From assembly GCA_903852955.1 (NCBI GenBank), contig CAINSH010000246.1, positions 1 through 8,153 of the forward strand: a stretch of 8,153 bases of DNA, in the 5' to 3' direction. Below are positions 6,132 to 8,153 of the stretch, piece after piece; position 1 is the stretch's first letter; the number at the start of each line of letters is the position of its first letter. Below the pieces are notes generated by a model. The model was not told where the DNA came from. It worked only from the letters and a program-made list of their open reading frames with translations, and made no database searches. The translations under genes were made by a program, and so were the position numbers. Origin of the DNA: an uncultured Actinomycetes bacterium (GTDB lineage: Bacteria; Actinomycetota; Actinomycetes; Nanopelagicales; Nanopelagicaceae).

Positions 6132-7078
6132 CTCGTGTATTGAAAGTATCAAATCTTGAAGTTGATTTCATGGCTGGCACTACTGTGCTTAATACGCCTT
6201 TGCGCGGAATCAACATTGAAATTAACTCCGGGCAGACACTTGGAATCGTTGGCGAAACTGGTTGTGGCAAGACTTTAACCGCAACTGCGATTATGGGTTT
6301 GCTTCCTAGTACAGCAGTTCAACGCGGCATAATTGAGTTTGCCGAACATGGTCAAGTTAGTACCACTGACATGGCAAACTTGCGTGGATCTGAAATAACC
6401 ATGATTTTTCAGAATCCACAATCTGCGTTTAATCCAATTTTCACAATTGGGGCCCAACTTCACATGGTGGCCGAGCGCAGAAATATCGCCCGAAACGAAA
6501 TTGATAGGTTATTAAATCAACGTCTTCTTTCGGTAGGCCTAAATGATGCCAAGCGAGTTTTAAACTCATATCCGCACGAGCTTTCAGGTGGAATGCTTCA
6601 ACGTTGCATGATTGCGATGGCGTTGATTTCTACACCTAAACTTTTAATCGCAGATGAACCAACTACCGCACTTGATGCCACGATTGGCCATCAAGTTCTT
6701 GGACTGATCCGCTCATTGCAAGCACAAGAGGGATTTGCGATGCTTTTTATCTCTCATGATGTAAGCGCAGTTGCAAAGGTCTCTGATGTGATGGCAGTTG
6801 TTTATGCCGGGCGGGTTGTAGAAACTGGCCCGACTCAGGATGTCATGAACAATCCGCAGCATCCGTACACACGCGGTTTATTAGGAGCGATTCCAAGTGC
6901 GCAAAAAATGCGCGGGGAGTTAACAGCTATCCCAGGAAACGTACCTTCTACTTTACTTGAGATTAAAGGTTGCTCTTTTGCTAAGCGTTGTTCGTTGGCG
7001 ACTAGTTCTTGTGAACAAGAGCCCCCATTAGTAAGTATCGGCAACCAGGTAGTTGCATGTTGGAAGGCCCAGCCATGA
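6128..7078 (+). CDS. dppD: ABC transporter ATPase, DppD/OppD type, with C-terminal iron-sulfur motif
   Basis: A 316-residue cytoplasmic ATPase that powers import. Motifs are Walker A GETGCGKT (42-49; the more common form is GESGSGKS), Q-loop Gln95 (FQNPQSAFNP), signature LSGGM (152-156), Walker B LLIADEP with Glu177, D-loop near 182 and H-loop His210. The C-terminal oligopeptide-transporter domain starts at HPYTRGLL (245-252). It carries four cysteines, 282, 288, 295 and 311, spaced C-X5-C-X6-C-X15-C. This matches the pattern known to hold a [4Fe-4S] cluster in DppD/OppD-type subunits, and the cluster is inferred here. It forms a heterodimer with the next ATPase. The start overlaps the upstream stop (ATGA), with AAGGA 10 bases before it; the stop overlaps the next gene in the same way. 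Confidence 0.94.
   Translation: MTRVLKVSNLEVDFMAGTTVLNTPLRGINIEINSGQTLGIVGETGCGKTLTATAIMGLLPSTAVQRGIIEFAEHGQVSTTDMANLRGSEITMIFQNPQSAFNPIFTIGAQLHMVAERRNIARNEIDRLLNQRLLSVGLNDAKRVLNSYPHELSGGMLQRCMIAMALISTPKLLIADEPTTALDATIGHQVLGLIRSLQAQEGFAMLFISHDVSAVAKVSDVMAVVYAGRVVETGPTQDVMNNPQHPYTRGLLGAIPSAQKMRGELTAIPGNVPSTLLEIKGCSFAKRCSLATSSCEQEPPLVSIGNQVVACWKAQP
7062..7067 (+). promoter_or_regulatory. Ribosome binding site deciding the second ATPase start
   Basis: GGAAGG ends 7 bases before ATG 7075. The in-frame ATG at 7057 would put this site inside the gene and add six residues (MLEGPA) foreign to the family, so 7075 is preferred. Confidence 0.6.
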
Positions 7079-8097
7079 GCAAAAAAGTTATGGAGATTTC
7101 GGGAGTTAGTAAAAAGTTCCAGGTGCGAGGAAGCAAAAACTTATTTACTGCAGTAGATGACATCTCGATTGAATTATTTGAAGGTGAAGTTCTTGGAGTA
7201 GTTGGTGAATCTGGGTCAGGTAAGAGCACTTTGGCACGTTGTGCATTTGGTATTACTAGCCCAACAAGTGGGTCGGTAAAAATTCTAGATCAAAGCCTGA
7301 TTGGAAAATCTAGAAAAAAGACCCGCGAACTTAGATCCAACTTAGGTTTTGTTTTTCAGGACCCAGCCGGATCTATTAATCCTCGAATGAGTGTTTATGA
7401 TGCAATTGCTGAGCCGCTTAAATTACGTGGGGACTCAACGCAAGATATAGACAAGCGAGTGAATTTTCTGATCGACAGAGTTGGACTTGAAACCAAGCAA
7501 CTCTTGAGAAAATCACATGAATTATCAGGTGGGCAGTGTCAAAGAGTTGCAATTGCTAGAGCGTTAGCGACTAATCCGAAGATAGTTCTATTAGATGAGC
7601 CGACTTCGTCTTTGGATTTATCCGTACAGGCCCAGATTTTAAATTTGCTTGAAGAACTTCGCCGTGATTTCAACCTGACCTATTTCATGATTTCGCACAA
7701 CTTAGATGTCGTGGCGCATTTAAGCGATCGCGTAGCAGTGATGAAAGATGGCAAATTTGTTGAAGTTGGCGCTTCTAGTTCGGTGTTAGCTAACCCTGTG
7801 CATCCATTTACCCGAGAGCTAATTTCGGTTTATTCACGAAATCTTGAAATCTCATCCGCGCTTCCAGCAAATTTTGAATTAGATAATTGGCAAGATGGCC
7901 CGCTCAATAAGTGGGCATTTCAGAATATTTCCCAGTTTTTACCGGTCCAAGAGATCTCACCTGCCAATAGTCCACTTTCTCTTGCCACTGATTTAGATAG
8001 TGAGATTGAAAAACTCACTATTAGTACCTCTGATGGCACCTTCTCCTTTTCTGAATTAATCGAAGAAACCCACACGGACGCACTTGGCGGCCAGTGA
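7075..8097 (+). CDS. dppF: ABC transporter ATPase, DppF/OppF type, with atypical C-terminal tail
   Basis: A 340-residue ATPase and the partner of the DppD-type subunit. Motifs are Walker A GESGSGKS (44-51), Q-loop Gln95 (FQDPAGSINPRMS), signature LSGGQ (150-154), Walker B VLLDEP with Glu175, SLDLSVQAQ D-loop and H-loop His208 (ISHN). All catalytic residues are intact. HPFTRELI (243-250) marks where the oligopeptide-transporter C-terminal domain normally begins. The usual GC-x-F-x-x-RC segment does not follow. Instead there is a cysteine-free, acidic and Ser/Thr-rich tail of about 90 residues (251-340) containing FELDNWQDGPLNKW and LDSEIEKLTISTSDGTFSFS. I do not recognise this tail. The frame is open to a clean TGA and no frameshift is apparent. 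Start ATG 7075 overlaps the upstream stop (ATGA) and has its own Shine-Dalgarno. Confidence 0.92.
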   Translation: MSKKVMEISGVSKKFQVRGSKNLFTAVDDISIELFEGEVLGVVGESGSGKSTLARCAFGITSPTSGSVKILDQSLIGKSRKKTRELRSNLGFVFQDPAGSINPRMSVYDAIAEPLKLRGDSTQDIDKRVNFLIDRVGLETKQLLRKSHELSGGQCQRVAIARALATNPKIVLLDEPTSSLDLSVQAQILNLLEELRRDFNLTYFMISHNLDVVAHLSDRVAVMKDGKFVEVGASSSVLANPVHPFTRELISVYSRNLEISSALPANFELDNWQDGPLNKWAFQNISQFLPVQEISPANSPLSLATDLDSEIEKLTISTSDGTFSFSELIEETHTDALGGQ

Positions 8098-8153
8098 AGA
8101 TCGCCTGCGAGGCGCTGATTGTCGGAAGAACCTTCTTCATATTATTCCTAGCC
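8094..8153 (+). CDS. Possible next operon gene, first 20 codons only
   Basis: GTG 8094 overlaps the ATPase stop by 4 bases (GTGA), the same coupling style used elsewhere in the operon, and the frame stays open to the window edge. The 20 residues (MKIACEALIVGRTFF...) are too few to assign a family. Two cautions apply. Codons GAG, GCG and CTG here are GC-richer than the neighbours' usage. The stretch also contains two short inverted repeats (CGCCT/AGGCG at 8102-8114 and GAAGAA/TTCTTC at 8125-8138), which could mean an operon end rather than a gene. Confidence 0.35.
   Translation, partial: MKIACEALIVGRTFFILFLA

Noticed and set aside
7002..7229. Minus-strand open frame of 75 codons across the ATPase junction
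   Set aside because: Antisense to two overlapping ATPase genes with intact motifs; no ribosome site or family.
1..8153. CRISPR array, insertion sequence, tRNA or defence island
   Set aside because: No spaced direct repeats, transposase motifs, terminal inverted repeats or cloverleaf-like sequence was found on reading both strands.

Overview
The window looks like chromosomal DNA of an AT-leaning actinomycete. GC is roughly in the low-to-mid 40s percent, judged from a few lines rather than computed. The evidence for Actinomycetota is indirect: genes that appear leaderless, with a TANNNT-type -10 box about 6-7 bases before the start codon; tight gene packing; and a dipeptide-type ABC operon whose proteins look actinobacterial. 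A small freshwater planktonic actinobacterium of the Nanopelagicales (acI) type would fit. This is inference, since there is no rRNA or other marker in the window.

Layout. Bases 1-777 (minus strand) hold the N-terminal 259 residues of a deoxyribodipyrimidine photolyase-related protein (FeS-BCP / bacterial (6-4) photolyase type). The gene is cut by the left edge. A 65-bp divergent spacer (778-842) with two leaderless-type promoters and two short palindromes separates it from a plus-strand short-chain dehydrogenase/reductase (843-1559). The SDR converges, with only 8 bp between, on a minus-strand LysR-type regulator (1568-2449).

From 2588 to the right edge runs a plus-strand ABC importer operon of the dipeptide/oligopeptide/nickel (Dpp/Opp) class. 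It encodes a secreted family-5 solute-binding protein, two permeases and two ATPases, and possibly a sixth gene that starts at 8094 and leaves the window. The genes from 4270 on are coupled by 1-4 bp overlaps.

The regulator is transcribed divergently from the operon. The 138-bp region between them contains a textbook LysR box (TGC-N7-GCA) centred about 65 bp upstream of the predicted operon start and lying on the regulator's own -10. A second inverted repeat sits on the operon's -35. I therefore infer that the LysR protein represses itself and activates the transporter in response to an unknown ligand. A strong 13-bp hairpin with a GCAA tetraloop, closed by an 8-bp outer stem, lies between the binding-protein gene and the permease genes. 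It has no U-tract and probably lets the binding protein be made in excess.

I see no mobile element, CRISPR array, tRNA, rRNA or defence system, and no clearly new system. The most informative points are the regulatory architecture around 2450-2587, the intergenic hairpin at 4176-4232, the cysteine-free binding protein without a lipobox, and the unusual C-terminal tail of the second ATPase.
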